From: Hyphomonas sp.
GTDB taxonomy: Bacteria; Pseudomonadota; Alphaproteobacteria; Caulobacterales; Hyphomonadaceae
Length of the DNA: 64,000 bases
Direction: 5' to 3'
Assembly (NCBI RefSeq): GCF_016125515.1
Contig: NZ_WGLO01000008.1
Location: forward strand, 267,047-331,046
A program made the translations under genes and the position numbers. Positions 9,429 through 18,245 of this stretch are shown piece after piece (position 1 is the first letter of the stretch; every line of letters begins with the position of its first letter). The notes under the pieces were generated by a model. That model was not told the origin of the DNA. It did no database searches and saw nothing but the letters and a program-made list of their open reading frames with translations.

Positions 9429-9808
9429 TCCTTCACCAGCCAGAGACAGCCCATCTCGTGGAGCTGACGGAAGCTCTCCGTGGAGCGTTCCGTTGCGCCC
9501 CGGGCGAGGCGGCCAGCGGTTTTGCGGTTCGCGGCCAGCATCAGGACGCAGATCAGAAGGCCGGCGCCCGCCGTCCACCAGCCCACCGGCAAGGCGGCCA
9601 GCACCCCAACCAAGACGGCCAGATAGGCCAGCGCGTCGAGCAGGCGGATGCGCACGTCCAGCCATCGGCCGAACGGTTTCAGCAGTTCGGGCTGGCGGTG
9701 CAGCGCCTCGGCATCGATCGCGAAATGGGTGCCGGGTGTCTTCTCGAAGACCAGCGCCCGGGTCATCCGTCCACCGTCATGCGGGTTCGGTTTGCAGCTC
9801 AGGAACAT
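9425..9808 (-). CDS. Small hypothetical membrane protein
   Basis: 127 aa. Two adjacent membrane segments (DALAYLAVLVGVLAALPV and WWTAGAGLLICVLMLAAN, about 59-95) are flanked by charged cytoplasmic tails. The ATG at 9808 is preferred because AGGAAT lies a few bases upstream; the ATG 14 codons later (MTRALVFE) is the alternative. No known family is recognised. Its stop overlaps that of the convergent membrane protein. Confidence 0.5.
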   Translation of the reverse strand: MFLSCKPNPHDGGRMTRALVFEKTPGTHFAIDAEALHRQPELLKPFGRWLDVRIRLLDALAYLAVLVGVLAALPVGWWTAGAGLLICVLMLAANRKTAGRLARGATERSTESFRQLHEMGCLWLVKD

Positions 9809-10007
9809 GGCAGATTCCTCGTATTTCGCCCCAGACGCCGAAGTTTTAACAGCAAGGCCTGACCTGAATATTCCCATTCGCGGGAAAATTAGTGCTTCAT
9901 CAACAGCTTGCGTTAACCGTCGAATATTGCGCGCAGCGGGCGAGGGCCATTGCGGGATTGAAATCCTGCGCCTACGCTGCACTGCAACATGAACGGTGAG
10001 GCAGACG

Positions 10008-11297
10008 ATGCTCTATTCACTTGTCGAGATGAACCGGGTGGCGATGGCACCGATGCGGCTGATGGCGAAAGCCGGGCGCGCCGCGCTGGCGTCTCCGCTC
10101 AACCCGATGGGCCAGACAAGTTACGGCAAGTCGCTCGCGGCGATGGCGGACGTGTTCGAAAGCGCGACGCGCTATTACGGAAAGCCGGAATGGCGGGTCG
10201 ACTCGGTGCGGATCAAGAGCATCACCGTGCCGGTCACGCCGATGGTCGCCTGGCGCTCGCCCTGGTGCAATCTCATCCATTTCCGCAAGGATCCCGACGC
10301 GCTGGCGATGACCCAGCGGGCAGGCGCCGCGCCGCTGCCCCGCATGCTCATCGTTGCGCCTCTGTCGGGTCACTATGCCACGCTGCTGCGCGGCACGGTC
10401 GAAGGCTTCCTCGAGACGCATGACGTCTACATCACCGACTGGACCGATGCGCGCATGGCGCCGATCTGGCTCGGCCGGTTCGATCTCGACGATTATATCG
10501 ATCACATTCGCAAGGTGCTGACCCATCTGGGCGGCGGCGTGAACGTGCTGGCGGTCTGCCAGCCTGGCCCGCCGGTACTCGCCGCCATCTCGATGATGGC
10601 CGAGGATGAGGATCCGGCGTTGCCCGCGACGATGACCTTCATGGGCTCGCCTATCGATGCGCGCCTTTCGCCGACGGTTCCGAACAAACTGGCCGAAGAG
10701 CGGCCGTTCGAATGGTTCACTGAGAACATGATCCACACGGTGCCCGCGCCCTATCCGGGTGTGATGCGCCGCGTCTATCCGGGCTTCGTGCAGCTCGCCT
10801 CGTTCATGAACATGAACTGGAGCCGCCACGTCGATGCCCACTGGAAGTTCTTCAACCACCTTGTGGACGGGGACGGCGAACCGGCCAGCAAACACCGCGA
10901 ATTCTATGACGAGTATCTCTCTGTGCTCGACCTGACGGAAGAGTTCTATCTCCAGACCATCCAGCGCGTGTTCCAGGAACACCATTTGCCGCGAGGGATC
11001 TACAAGTATCGCGGCGAGCGCCTGGTCAAACCTTCGGAGATCCGCACGGTGGCCCTGATGACGGTCGAAGGGGAAAAAGACGACATTTCAGGCATTGGCC
11101 AGACTCAGGCCGCGCATGATTTGTGCACGAACATTCCGAAAGACATGCAGATGGACTATATCCAGCCAGGCGTGGGTCATTACGGCGTGTTCAACGGCTC
11201 ACGCTTCGAAACGGAAATTGCGCCGCGCGTAACTCAGTTCACCCGCCGCTTCACCAACCGCACGCTCGAAGAAGCCGCGGCCGCCCGCAAGCGCTGA
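10008..11297 (+). CDS. phaZ: Intracellular polyhydroxybutyrate depolymerase
   Basis: 429 aa. The N-terminus MLYSLVEMNRVAMAPMRLMA is the typical start of the intracellular PhaZ family, which selects ATG 10008 (GGTGAGG upstream) over the GTG four codons before. The nucleophile is a cysteine in the lipase-box-like AVCQPG (C184), as in Ralstonia PhaZa1, rather than serine. The other catalytic residues are an Asp in GEKDDISG (358 or 359) and His391 in GVGHYGVF. It degrades native PHB granules to hydroxybutyrate during carbon starvation. No PHA synthase or phasin is adjacent. Confidence 0.9.
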   Translation: MLYSLVEMNRVAMAPMRLMAKAGRAALASPLNPMGQTSYGKSLAAMADVFESATRYYGKPEWRVDSVRIKSITVPVTPMVAWRSPWCNLIHFRKDPDALAMTQRAGAAPLPRMLIVAPLSGHYATLLRGTVEGFLETHDVYITDWTDARMAPIWLGRFDLDDYIDHIRKVLTHLGGGVNVLAVCQPGPPVLAAISMMAEDEDPALPATMTFMGSPIDARLSPTVPNKLAEERPFEWFTENMIHTVPAPYPGVMRRVYPGFVQLASFMNMNWSRHVDAHWKFFNHLVDGDGEPASKHREFYDEYLSVLDLTEEFYLQTIQRVFQEHHLPRGIYKYRGERLVKPSEIRTVALMTVEGEKDDISGIGQTQAAHDLCTNIPKDMQMDYIQPGVGHYGVFNGSRFETEIAPRVTQFTRRFTNRTLEEAAAARKR

Positions 11298-11302
11298 CGC
11301 CG

Positions 11303-12379
11303 TCAGCTGCCGCAGCAGCAGGCGTCGAAGTCCAGCAGTTCGATTTCGGGGCTGAGGTCGCCGTCCTTGGCCGGCTCTTCGCCGGCGAGCGCGGTCGACA
11401 GGTATTTCTTGTTGTCATCGCAGAAGATCGTCGCGACGCAGGCGCCGGGCCCGAGGCGTTCGGCGGCCATGACGGCGCCGATCAGGTTCGCGCCTGAGGA
11501 AATGCCGACACCGAGGCCGAACTCGCGCGCTAGGCGCTGCGCCATGCGGATAGCGTCACCGTCCGACACGGCAATTACATCATTCAGTTCACGGAAGTCC
11601 ACCAGCGCCGGGATGAAATCGTCCGAGATGCCCTGGATCCGGTGACTGCCCACCTTGTGACCGGTCGAGAGGGTGGGGGATTCCTTCGGCTCCAGCGGAT
11701 GGATCCTCACGCCGGGATGGGCGGCGCGCAGCGCCGCGCCGACACCCATCACGGTGCCGCCGGTACCGACGCCGGCCACGAATGCGTTCGGTGAGAGTCC
11801 GAGACAGGCGAGCTGGCGCAACAGTTCGGGGCCGGTCGTCTCGACATGCGCGCGGGAATTGTCGCCGTTCGAGAACTGGCACGGCAGGAAGACATCATTG
11901 CGGGCTGCAGCGAGGCGCTCGGTGGCGGCGATGGCGCCCAGGAAGCCGCCCTCGGCCCGGCTGACCAGGTTGAGGCGCGCGTCCAGGCTGCGGAGCAGGC
12001 ATTTGCGCTCTTCGCTCATCCAGTCTGGCATGAAGATCTCGACCGGGTGGCCCAGCGCGCGGCCAAGGGCGGCGAGCGCAATGCCGGCATTGCCGCTGGT
12101 CGCTTCGGCAATCGTGTCGCCAGGCTGCAGCACGCCGGACCGGTAGGCCCGGCTGAGGATCGACAACGCCATCCGGTCCTTGATGGAGCCGGTCAGGTTG
12201 TAGTGTTCGGCTTTGGCGTGGATCACGTGCTCGCGGCCGCGATACCTGAGGCGCACTGAGATCAGCGGCGTGCGGCCGATCAGGGCAGCAAGGCTTCGCA
12301 GGCGCGGCGGCCCGGCGAAGGGGCGCACGGGCGCCGCCGTTTCGTCTGAAAAGGAGTCGCGCGAGGGCAGGGCTGACAT
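11303..12379 (-). CDS. PLP-dependent cysteine synthase-family enzyme
   Basis: 358 aa fold-type II PLP enzyme. The Schiff-base lysine is K67 in TGSIKDRMA, the substrate loop [10 protein letters not shown] follows, the phosphate-binding loop is [10 protein letters not shown], and GISSGAN lies near the C-terminus. This is the CysK/CysM/cystathionine beta-synthase group; the reaction could be cysteine synthesis or cysteine breakdown. An unusual tail ends DACCCGS, giving three adjacent cysteines at the very end. It is divergent from an Lrp/AsnC regulator, an arrangement seen where such regulators control amino acid (including cysteine) turnover, so the neighbour is the likely regulator. Confidence 0.82.
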   Translation of the reverse strand: MSALPSRDSFSDETAAPVRPFAGPPRLRSLAALIGRTPLISVRLRYRGREHVIHAKAEHYNLTGSIKDRMALSILSRAYRSGVLQPGDTIAEATSGNAGIALAALGRALGHPVEIFMPDWMSEERKCLLRSLDARLNLVSRAEGGFLGAIAATERLAAARNDVFLPCQFSNGDNSRAHVETTGPELLRQLACLGLSPNAFVAGVGTGGTVMGVGAALRAAHPGVRIHPLEPKESPTLSTGHKVGSHRIQGISDDFIPALVDFRELNDVIAVSDGDAIRMAQRLAREFGLGVGISSGANLIGAVMAAERLGPGACVATIFCDDNKKYLSTALAGEEPAKDGDLSPEIELLDFDACCCGS

Positions 12380-12492
12380 GGAACGCTCCGTCTGGAGCTT
12401 TGCAGGGTGCGCTGCCCGCGATCAAATTTCATTCCAGTATTTCGGGATTTGCCACTTTTTGTGATCAATAAATTCGGATATCCAGTTCGATT
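12380..12492. promoter_or_regulatory. Divergent promoter region of the cysteine-synthase-like gene and the Lrp-type regulator
   Basis: 113 bp. About 12421-12490 is clearly richer in A+T than the surrounding sequence, as expected for two promoters and an Lrp/AsnC binding region. No exact palindrome could be fixed by eye. Confidence 0.45.
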
Positions 12493-12951
12493 ATGGAAAA
12501 TATTGATGATACGGACCGTCTCATCCTGAGGGCGCTCCAGGCGGACGCCAGCACGTCGCTCGAATCGCTGGCCGCGGCCGCCAGCATATCGGTGAACACC
12601 TGCTGGCGGCGGGTGAAGCGGCTCGAAGAGGCAGGAGTCCTGGTGCGCCGGGTGGCGCTGGTTGATCCCGAAAGCGTCGGCCTGGGCCAGACCGTATTCG
12701 TGGCGATTCGCACGCGGGAGCATTCGGCCGATTGGGTCGAACGCTTTGCCAAGGCGGTGCGCAGTCTGCCCGAAGTGGTGGAATTCTACCGCATGGCGGG
12801 GGATGTGGATTACCTGCTCAAGATCCAGGTCGGCAGCGTCAAGGATTATGACCGGGTCTACCGCGCGCTGATTTCGCGGATCGATCTTGCCGATGTGAGC
12901 GCCACGTTCGCGATGGAGTGCATCAAGAACACGACCGAGCTGCCGCTCTGA
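12493..12951 (+). CDS. Lrp/AsnC family transcriptional regulator
   Basis: 152 aa. The N-terminal winged helix begins DDTDRLILRALQADAS and has the recognition part SISVNTCWRRVKRLEEAGVL (about 31-50). The C-terminal RAM/AsnC ligand-binding domain contains VVEFYRMAGDVDYLLKIQV and DYDRVY. These proteins bind DNA as dimers or octamers and respond to amino acids. It is divergent from the cysteine-synthase-like gene and probably controls it. Confidence 0.88.
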   Translation: MENIDDTDRLILRALQADASTSLESLAAAASISVNTCWRRVKRLEEAGVLVRRVALVDPESVGLGQTVFVAIRTREHSADWVERFAKAVRSLPEVVEFYRMAGDVDYLLKIQVGSVKDYDRVYRALISRIDLADVSATFAMECIKNTTELPL

Positions 12952-12952
12952 C

Positions 12953-13111
12953 CTAGCGCGGCGGCTGGACCTGCTCGGCGGGCACCGGCGAACGGAATTG
13001 TTCCTTGTGGCGTTCCACCGACGTCAGACCGAGTCCGGTCGAAATGGCAGCGGCGATTGCCGCGCCGATGGCGGCGCCGATCACCTGCCGAGTCTGTCTG
13101 GAAAGCTGCAT
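12953..13111 (-). CDS. Small hypothetical membrane protein
   Basis: 52 aa from ATG 13111, preceded by GGGGATGG. One hydrophobic segment (VIGAAIGAAIAAAISTGLGL, about 10-29) is followed by a polar, proline-rich tail. No family recognised. It could be a real single-span protein of unknown role. Its stop lies just beyond the convergent Lrp gene. Confidence 0.45.
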   Translation of the reverse strand: MQLSRQTRQVIGAAIGAAIAAAISTGLGLTSVERHKEQFRSPVPAEQVQPPR

Positions 13112-13192
13112 CGTTCCATCCCCTGTCTGTAGGGGAGACGGGTGCAAGGGATGTGCCTGCCGGCGTGCCGGGCCGGCCGCAAGGGAAACGTT

Positions 13193-14014
13193 TCAGGGAA
13201 GAAGGCCGCGCCCGGCCTCCGCCTCACGGAGATCCGCGCCCACGTGATGATGGTCATGATCATGGTTATCGAGCACCCCCTGGCCATGGAGCGGCAGCGC
13301 GAGAATGGCGAGTGCAAAGGCGACGCCCGCGCCGAGGGCGCTGAGGCCGCGGGCCGGGGAGACTTCGCCCAACGGCTGCATCATGGGTCCCGTCGCGACA
13401 TAGATCAGCAGGCCGGCGGACACCGCATAGAGCGCCGCGATGGTGTCCGCGCCGAGGCCGGTGACGAAGAGGCCCGAGACCAGCGCGCCCAGCGGCGTCG
13501 TCGCCCCGGCCGCGAGGAAAGCCCAGAGCAGCGCTTCGCGGACCTTGAACCCATGCCGGGACAGGATCGCGAAGGCGATGATGCCTTCGGCAAACTCGTG
13601 GAGGATCAGCCCCAGAGCCGCATAGACGCCGGACTGGAAGCTGGCCGCGAAGGAGACCGAATAGATCACGCCGTCGAAGAAGGAATGGATCGCCACCGCC
13701 AGCAGGGGCGTGAAGGCGAGGGCGCGCGAATGGCCGGCATGTTCCTGGAAGAGGGTGCGCATCGCTAAGCTCATCAGCAGGCCGCCGAAGAAACCGCCCA
13801 GCACGAATTGACCAGCGCGGGGCAGGGCCGCCATGGCTTCCGGCACGATGTGGAGCAGGCTGGTGGTAATCAGCATGCCCGCCGCCGACAGTGCGAACAA
13901 GCCGGACTGGCGCGCCGACCATTCGCTACGGAACGCAACGGCCGCCAGTCCCAGCGACGTGACCAGCGCGGCGAGCAAGCCGAAGGAAACGGAGGCCTGG
14001 AGGGAAAATGGCAT
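13193..14014 (-). CDS. ZIP family metal transporter
   Basis: 273 aa with about eight membrane segments. The metal-site helices are recognisable: AVAIHSFFDGVIYSVSFA (helix IV) and LGLILHEFAEGIIAFAIL (helix V). The C-terminus is His/Asp-rich (DNHDHDHHH), typical of zinc handling. Helix IV has HSFFDG where many ZIPs have HNFTDG, so the site is slightly non-standard. Expected role is uptake of Zn or another divalent metal across the inner membrane. It is divergent from a Zn-type ABC operon and shares a palindromic Zur-like site with it, which suggests derepression when zinc is scarce. Confidence 0.85.
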   Translation of the reverse strand: MPFSLQASVSFGLLAALVTSLGLAAVAFRSEWSARQSGLFALSAAGMLITTSLLHIVPEAMAALPRAGQFVLGGFFGGLLMSLAMRTLFQEHAGHSRALAFTPLLAVAIHSFFDGVIYSVSFAASFQSGVYAALGLILHEFAEGIIAFAILSRHGFKVREALLWAFLAAGATTPLGALVSGLFVTGLGADTIAALYAVSAGLLIYVATGPMMQPLGEVSPARGLSALGAGVAFALAILALPLHGQGVLDNHDHDHHHVGADLREAEAGRGLLP

Positions 14015-14080
14015 GTAAGGGCAGATCCAGTTGGCGCGGCGCGAAAAGACGCCCGGCGGAGACCGGAAGGCGCTTGCGAG

Positions 14081-14108
14081 AAGTGTTATATTGTTTCAAT
14101 ATGACCTT
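14081..14108. promoter_or_regulatory. Zur-like operator between the ZIP gene and the DUF2796 operon
   Basis: Imperfect palindrome GTTATATTG-TTT-CAATATGAC (14085-14105, one mismatch), extended by AAG/CTT at the outer edges to 28 bp. It resembles alphaproteobacterial Zur boxes, which centre on GTTATAATATAAC. It lies 66 nt from the ZIP start and 64 nt from the start of the lipoprotein gene, so one site could control both directions. Confidence 0.6.
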
Positions 14109-14172
14109 GGCGAGCAGAATCTTCGCCTGCCGCCGCGCGCCTCCCGATATCCCTCTGCCTGGAGCCTTGCAG

Positions 14173-14787
14173 ATGAGCCACCTTCTGTCCCGAACCCTGG
14201 GTCTCGCGCTGGGCGCGGGCCTGCTCTTTCTGGTGGCCTGCAGCGCCAAGGAGCCGGCTTCACCGGCGCCCGCCGAACCGGACACCAGCGCCGCAGCGGT
14301 GGCGGAGCCCGCCGAGACGCAGGCGGATCATGACATGGACGCGGCCGGGCATGAGGACCATGCCGATGACGATGAAACGGGTGGCGGCACGCCCCACGTG
14401 CACGGGATCGCCGATCTTGCGATCAGCCGCGAGGAGAACATCCTGTTCGGTGAGCTGATCTCGCCGATGGCCAATCTGGGCCTGTCCGAATCCGATGGCG
14501 CATACACGGACGTCGTAACCGCCGAACTGGGCGGTCTGGTCGAGATCGTCGGCGGCGAATGCGCCGCCAGCGTGCCGCATCCGATGACCGACAGCAGCAG
14601 CGGACATACCGACAGCATCGTCCACTTCACCTGGACCTGTGCCAAGCCGGATGCCGTGACCGCGATCCGCTTTGCCGGCTTCGAGGCCTTCCCGGTCTTC
14701 GAAAAGGTCGGCGCCGTCTATGTTACGGCCACTGAACAGCGGGCCGGTGAGCTGACACCGGCAGCGCCCGAACTGTCGCTCAAGTAG
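14173..14787 (+). CDS. DUF2796 (ZrgA/ZrmA-like) zinc-associated lipoprotein
   Basis: 204 aa lipoprotein: signal peptide with lipobox LVAC, then a low-complexity Ala/Pro stretch and a His/Asp-rich patch (DHDMDAAGHEDHADDDE). The DUF2796 core begins PHVHGIADLAIS and SPMANLG and ends FEAFPVFEKVGAVYVTATEQ. This family is the periplasmic component of Zur-controlled ABC systems such as PA4063-PA4066 of Pseudomonas and ZrgABCDE of Vibrio. The His-rich patch is likely to bind Zn. ATG 14173 is used because it directly begins the signal peptide and has GGAG upstream. First gene of a four-gene operon. Confidence 0.8.
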   Translation: MSHLLSRTLGLALGAGLLFLVACSAKEPASPAPAEPDTSAAAVAEPAETQADHDMDAAGHEDHADDDETGGGTPHVHGIADLAISREENILFGELISPMANLGLSESDGAYTDVVTAELGGLVEIVGGECAASVPHPMTDSSSGHTDSIVHFTWTCAKPDAVTAIRFAGFEAFPVFEKVGAVYVTATEQRAGELTPAAPELSLK

Positions 14788-14795
14788 TCCGGCGC

Positions 14796-15491
14796 ATGAA
14801 CGAGTCCATCATCGAGGTTCGCGGCCTCGGCTTTGCCTGGAAGCACGGGCCGCAGGTGCTCGACATTCCGGAGTTCGGCATCGAGCCCGGCGAGCGGGTC
14901 TTCCTGCGCGGGCCTTCCGGTTCCGGCAAATCCACACTTCTGGGCCTGATCGCAGGCGTGCTCGCGCCACAATCCGGCACCATCCGTGTGCTGGGTGAGG
15001 ACATGGCGAAACTGTCTGCCGCGCGACGTGATCGTCTGCGCGCGGATCATGTCGGCGTGATCTTCCAGATGTTCAACCTCGTGCCTTACCTGTCGGTCAC
15101 CGGCAATGTGCTGCTGCCGCTGCGCTTTTCGCCGGCCCGCCGTAAGGCGGCCGGTGCGGATGCGGAAGGGGAGGCGCGCCGCCTTCTCGCGCGCCTGGGG
15201 CTTGACGATGAGGCGCTGTTGCAGCGCCGCGTGTCGGACCTGTCCGTGGGCCAGCAGCAGCGTGTCGCCGCCGCGCGCGCATTGATCGGCGCGCCCAAGC
15301 TGATCATTGCTGACGAGCCGACCTCTGCGCTCGACGCCGATGCCCGCGACCGGTTCATCGCGCTCCTCTCCGAAGAGGTGACACGCTCCGGTGCGAGCCT
15401 CCTGTTCGTCAGCCATGATCGCAGCCTGGCGCCCCTCTTCACCCGGGCGGTCGATCTCGCCGCCATCAACCGTGCGGGAGCGCCCGCATGA
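14796..15491 (+). CDS. ABC transporter ATPase, LolD/MacB type (zinc-associated operon)
   Basis: 231 aa. Walker A is GPSGSGKST (about 43-51), signature LSVGQQQRVAAARAL, Walker B LIIADEPTSALD. The size and sequence fit the LolD/MacB/FtsE group that pairs with FtsX-like permeases acting on the envelope rather than classical uptake. It starts 8 nt after the DUF2796 gene and overlaps the permease by ATGA, so the three are translated together. Confidence 0.9.
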   Translation: MNESIIEVRGLGFAWKHGPQVLDIPEFGIEPGERVFLRGPSGSGKSTLLGLIAGVLAPQSGTIRVLGEDMAKLSAARRDRLRADHVGVIFQMFNLVPYLSVTGNVLLPLRFSPARRKAAGADAEGEARRLLARLGLDDEALLQRRVSDLSVGQQQRVAAARALIGAPKLIIADEPTSALDADARDRFIALLSEEVTRSGASLLFVSHDRSLAPLFTRAVDLAAINRAGAPA

Positions 15492-16756
15492 CCGCGCTGC
15501 TTTCTCTGGCCTGGCAAAGCCTGCTCAACCGCAAGGGCTCAGTGATCCTCACGATCGTCGCGGTGGCCCTGTCCGTCGCGCTATTCCTCGGCGTCGAGAA
15601 GGCGCGCAGCGGGGCGCGCGAAGGCTTCGGCAACACGATTTCCGGCACCGATCTGATCGTCGGCGCACCGACCGGCTCGGTGAACCTGCTGCTCTATTCC
15701 GTCTTCCGGATGGGCAACGCGACAGCCGAAGTCTCCTGGCCGACCTATCGCAAGATTGCCGAGCGCCCGGATGTCGACTGGACCGTGCCCATCGCCCTCG
15801 GTGACAGCCACCGTGGCTACCGGGTTATGGGCACCACGCTCGGCTATTTCGATCACTACAAGTTCGCGGGCGGCCAGTCGTTGACTTTTGCCGAAGGCCG
15901 TCCGTTCAATGATCTTTTTGATGCCGTCATCGGCTCCGAGGTGGCCCTCGAACTCGGCTACACGCTGGATTCACCGCTGATCCTCTCGCACGGCCTTGGC
16001 AGCGCCGAGCTGGGCGGCGGGCACGAGAACCGGCCGTTCCGCGTGGCCGGTATCCTGAAACCGACCGGCACGCCGGTGGACCGGACCGTGCATGTCTCTC
16101 TGGAGGCGATCACCGCCATACATGTCGGCTGGGAAACCGGCGCCAAGAATCCCCTCGCGGATACTATTCCGGAGGACATGATCCGCTCCTTCGACCTCAC
16201 GCCCAAGACCGTCACGGCCATCTTCGTCGGCCTGAAGCGCAAGGGTACAATCCTGACGACCCGCCGGGCGATCAATACCAACAAGGGCGAACCCCTGATG
16301 GCGATCATCCCCGGTGAAGCGCTGGCCGAACTGTGGAGCGTCACCGCAGTGGCTGAACGCGCCTTGCTGGCGGTGTCTGCTTTCGTCATCGCGGTCGGGC
16401 TTGTCTCGATCCTCACCTCGATCCTCACCAGTCTCAACGAGCGCCGGCGGGAGATGTCGATCCTGCGGGCCACGGGTGCGCGTCCGCATCATGTCTTCTT
16501 CCTGCTGGTGCTGGAGGCCGGGCTTGTCGGTTTCCTCGGCGCTCTGCTTGGCATCGTGCTGGTGCACAGTCTTATCGCCGTGCTCGCGCCGCTGCTGCAG
16601 GCCCAGTATGGCGTCTCCTTCGGGCAGGGCCTGCCGGGAATGGTGGATCTCGCCGTGCTCGGCGCGGTCACGCTCGCCTCGCTGGTGATCGGGGCGATCC
16701 CGGCCGCCACCGCAATGCGCCGTTCGCTGGCCGACGGGCTCAGCGTGCGGCTGTAA
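15488..16756 (+). CDS. FtsX/MacB-like ABC permease (zinc-associated operon)
   Basis: 422 aa. One N-terminal membrane segment (SVILTIVAVALSVALFLGVE), a long periplasmic domain (about 40-280), then three C-terminal segments with the FtsX-type LTSLNERRREMSILRATGAR loop. This is the MacB-like topology that transmits ATP hydrolysis to the periplasm. The partner ATPase overlaps it at ATGA. In PA4065-type systems the equivalent permease belongs to a zinc-responsive system of still unclear substrate. Confidence 0.85.
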   Translation: MTALLSLAWQSLLNRKGSVILTIVAVALSVALFLGVEKARSGAREGFGNTISGTDLIVGAPTGSVNLLLYSVFRMGNATAEVSWPTYRKIAERPDVDWTVPIALGDSHRGYRVMGTTLGYFDHYKFAGGQSLTFAEGRPFNDLFDAVIGSEVALELGYTLDSPLILSHGLGSAELGGGHENRPFRVAGILKPTGTPVDRTVHVSLEAITAIHVGWETGAKNPLADTIPEDMIRSFDLTPKTVTAIFVGLKRKGTILTTRRAINTNKGEPLMAIIPGEALAELWSVTAVAERALLAVSAFVIAVGLVSILTSILTSLNERRREMSILRATGARPHHVFFLLVLEAGLVGFLGALLGIVLVHSLIAVLAPLLQAQYGVSFGQGLPGMVDLAVLGAVTLASLVIGAIPAATAMRRSLADGLSVRL

Positions 16757-16809
16757 GTCATGGTTTTCGGCTCTGGCGTCTGGCGCCCGGGCCGCTTAAT
16801 TAGGAACAC

Positions 16810-17586
16810 ATGATGAAAACGCTTCACGCCTCCGCCCTTACCGCCACGCTGATGCTGGGCCTCGCCGCTTGCGGCGCTGCGCCGTCTTCGGACACTGCCG
16901 ACGCTTCTGCGCCTGCTGCAGCCGCAGAAGCAGCGACAGTCCAGACAGCCGAGGCCGCGCCTGCGGCTGAAACGGCGGTCGAGGTGACAGAAGCTGAAGC
17001 CACATCCGGCCCGCAGGTCGGCGACAAGATTGGTGAGACCGCCGCAGACCGCGCCGCCGCCCGCGAGGCCAAGGCCGCCCAGCGCGCCGCCGATGCCAAG
17101 AAGCGCGACGAGGAACTCGCCGCCCGCGGTATCCAGCGGATCGGCTGGGAAGACCTGATGCCCGAAGGCGAAGAAGAACGCCTCGCCCAGATGTACCAGG
17201 CGCAGATGGCGATGCTCTATTCCGGCGCCGGCGTGTCGGAAGGCTCGGCCGCAGACACCGCCGTGCAGATCGGCACGTTCAACACGGTGAAGGAACTCAA
17301 CGGCAAGAAGATCCGCATCCCGGGCTATACCGTGCCGTTCGAATACGGCGCCGATGCGCAGATCAAGGAATTCCTGCTGGTGCCGTATTTCGGGGCCTGC
17401 ATCCACGCGCCGCCGCCGCCGCCGAACCAGACCATCTTCGTGATGGCCGACAAGCCGATCAAGATGAAGGATCTCGCCCAGGCCGTCTGGATCGAAGGCA
17501 CGATCTATACGCAGACCCAGAACAGCGAGCTGGCGGACGCGGCCTATACGATCAAGCTCGACAAGGTCGAGACCTACGAATATTGA
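16810..17586 (+). CDS. DUF3299 lipoprotein of the zinc-associated ABC operon
   Basis: 258 aa. Lipoprotein signal with lipobox LAAC, then an Ala/Glu-rich linker with a probable coiled coil (about 75-105). The DUF3299 domain contains KIRIPGYTVPFEYG and the hallmark FGACIHAPPPPPNQ near residues 196-209. Its Cys-His pair could bind metal. The family is the fourth component of PA4063-PA4066-like operons. The second ATG three bases downstream (16813) has better spacing from AGGAA and is an equally good start. Confidence 0.82.
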   Translation: MMKTLHASALTATLMLGLAACGAAPSSDTADASAPAAAAEAATVQTAEAAPAAETAVEVTEAEATSGPQVGDKIGETAADRAAAREAKAAQRAADAKKRDEELAARGIQRIGWEDLMPEGEEERLAQMYQAQMAMLYSGAGVSEGSAADTAVQIGTFNTVKELNGKKIRIPGYTVPFEYGADAQIKEFLLVPYFGACIHAPPPPPNQTIFVMADKPIKMKDLAQAVWIEGTIYTQTQNSELADAAYTIKLDKVETYEY

Positions 17587-18245
17587 CCGCGCCCGATCCC
17601 AGCCGTCTTAAGTGCGTCGCCTGGGACTTTGACGGCGTCCTCAATCGCAACATCCAGAATGGCGCCTTCGCCTGGTCGCGCGACTTCGAGCGCGACCTCG
17701 GCCTGTCGCTGAAATCCTTCAGTGCCCACCTGTTCGGCGGGCGGTTCCAGAAGGCGATGGTCGGCGAGGCGTGCCTCGTGGAACTTGTCACTGAATGGAC
17801 GCAGCAGAACGGCGCCGAAGGGCGCGCCCGCGAGATACTCGACTACTGGTTCCACAAGGATGCGATCCCGGACCATGACACATTGGCGATTGTTAGTGCC
17901 CTGAAGGGCAAGGGCGTGCGCAATGTGATGGCCACCAACAACGAGATCCACCGCACCCATTATATTGAGACTGATATGGGCTTCGGCGCGCATATGGAGC
18001 GCATCTTTGCGGCGGGCCGCATGCGGATCGCCAAGCCCGACACGGCCTATTTCGCGCATATCGAAACCGAGCTCGGCGCAGATCCCGGCGAGATCCTGCT
18101 GGTGGACGACCTGCACGAGAACATCCTCGCCGCGCGCGGCCGCGGTTGGCAGACCTTCCATTTCACCGAAGGCGCTCATGATGATCTGGCAGGCGCGCTG
18201 GGCCTCGGGCCGCTCGGCGCCTATGGCGTCTCGCCCAGCAGGTAG
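17583..18245 (+). CDS. HAD-superfamily hydrolase
   Basis: 220 aa. Motif I is WDFDGVLN (nucleophile Asp about residue 15), the motif III lysine is in IAKPDTAYF, motif IV is LLVDDLHENI. A helical cap of about 70 residues follows motif I. It is probably a small-molecule phosphatase of the cytoplasm; the substrate is unknown. It starts with TTG overlapping the DUF3299 stop, so it may be co-transcribed with the zinc operon, although no direct functional link is apparent. Confidence 0.8.
   Translation: MTAPDPSRLKCVAWDFDGVLNRNIQNGAFAWSRDFERDLGLSLKSFSAHLFGGRFQKAMVGEACLVELVTEWTQQNGAEGRAREILDYWFHKDAIPDHDTLAIVSALKGKGVRNVMATNNEIHRTHYIETDMGFGAHMERIFAAGRMRIAKPDTAYFAHIETELGADPGEILLVDDLHENILAARGRGWQTFHFTEGAHDDLAGALGLGPLGAYGVSPSR

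Noticed and set aside
13256..13280. His/Asp-rich DNA near the end of the ZIP gene as a possible metal riboswitch
   Set aside because: It is simply the coding sequence of the DNHDHDHHH tail; no conserved riboswitch fold is present.
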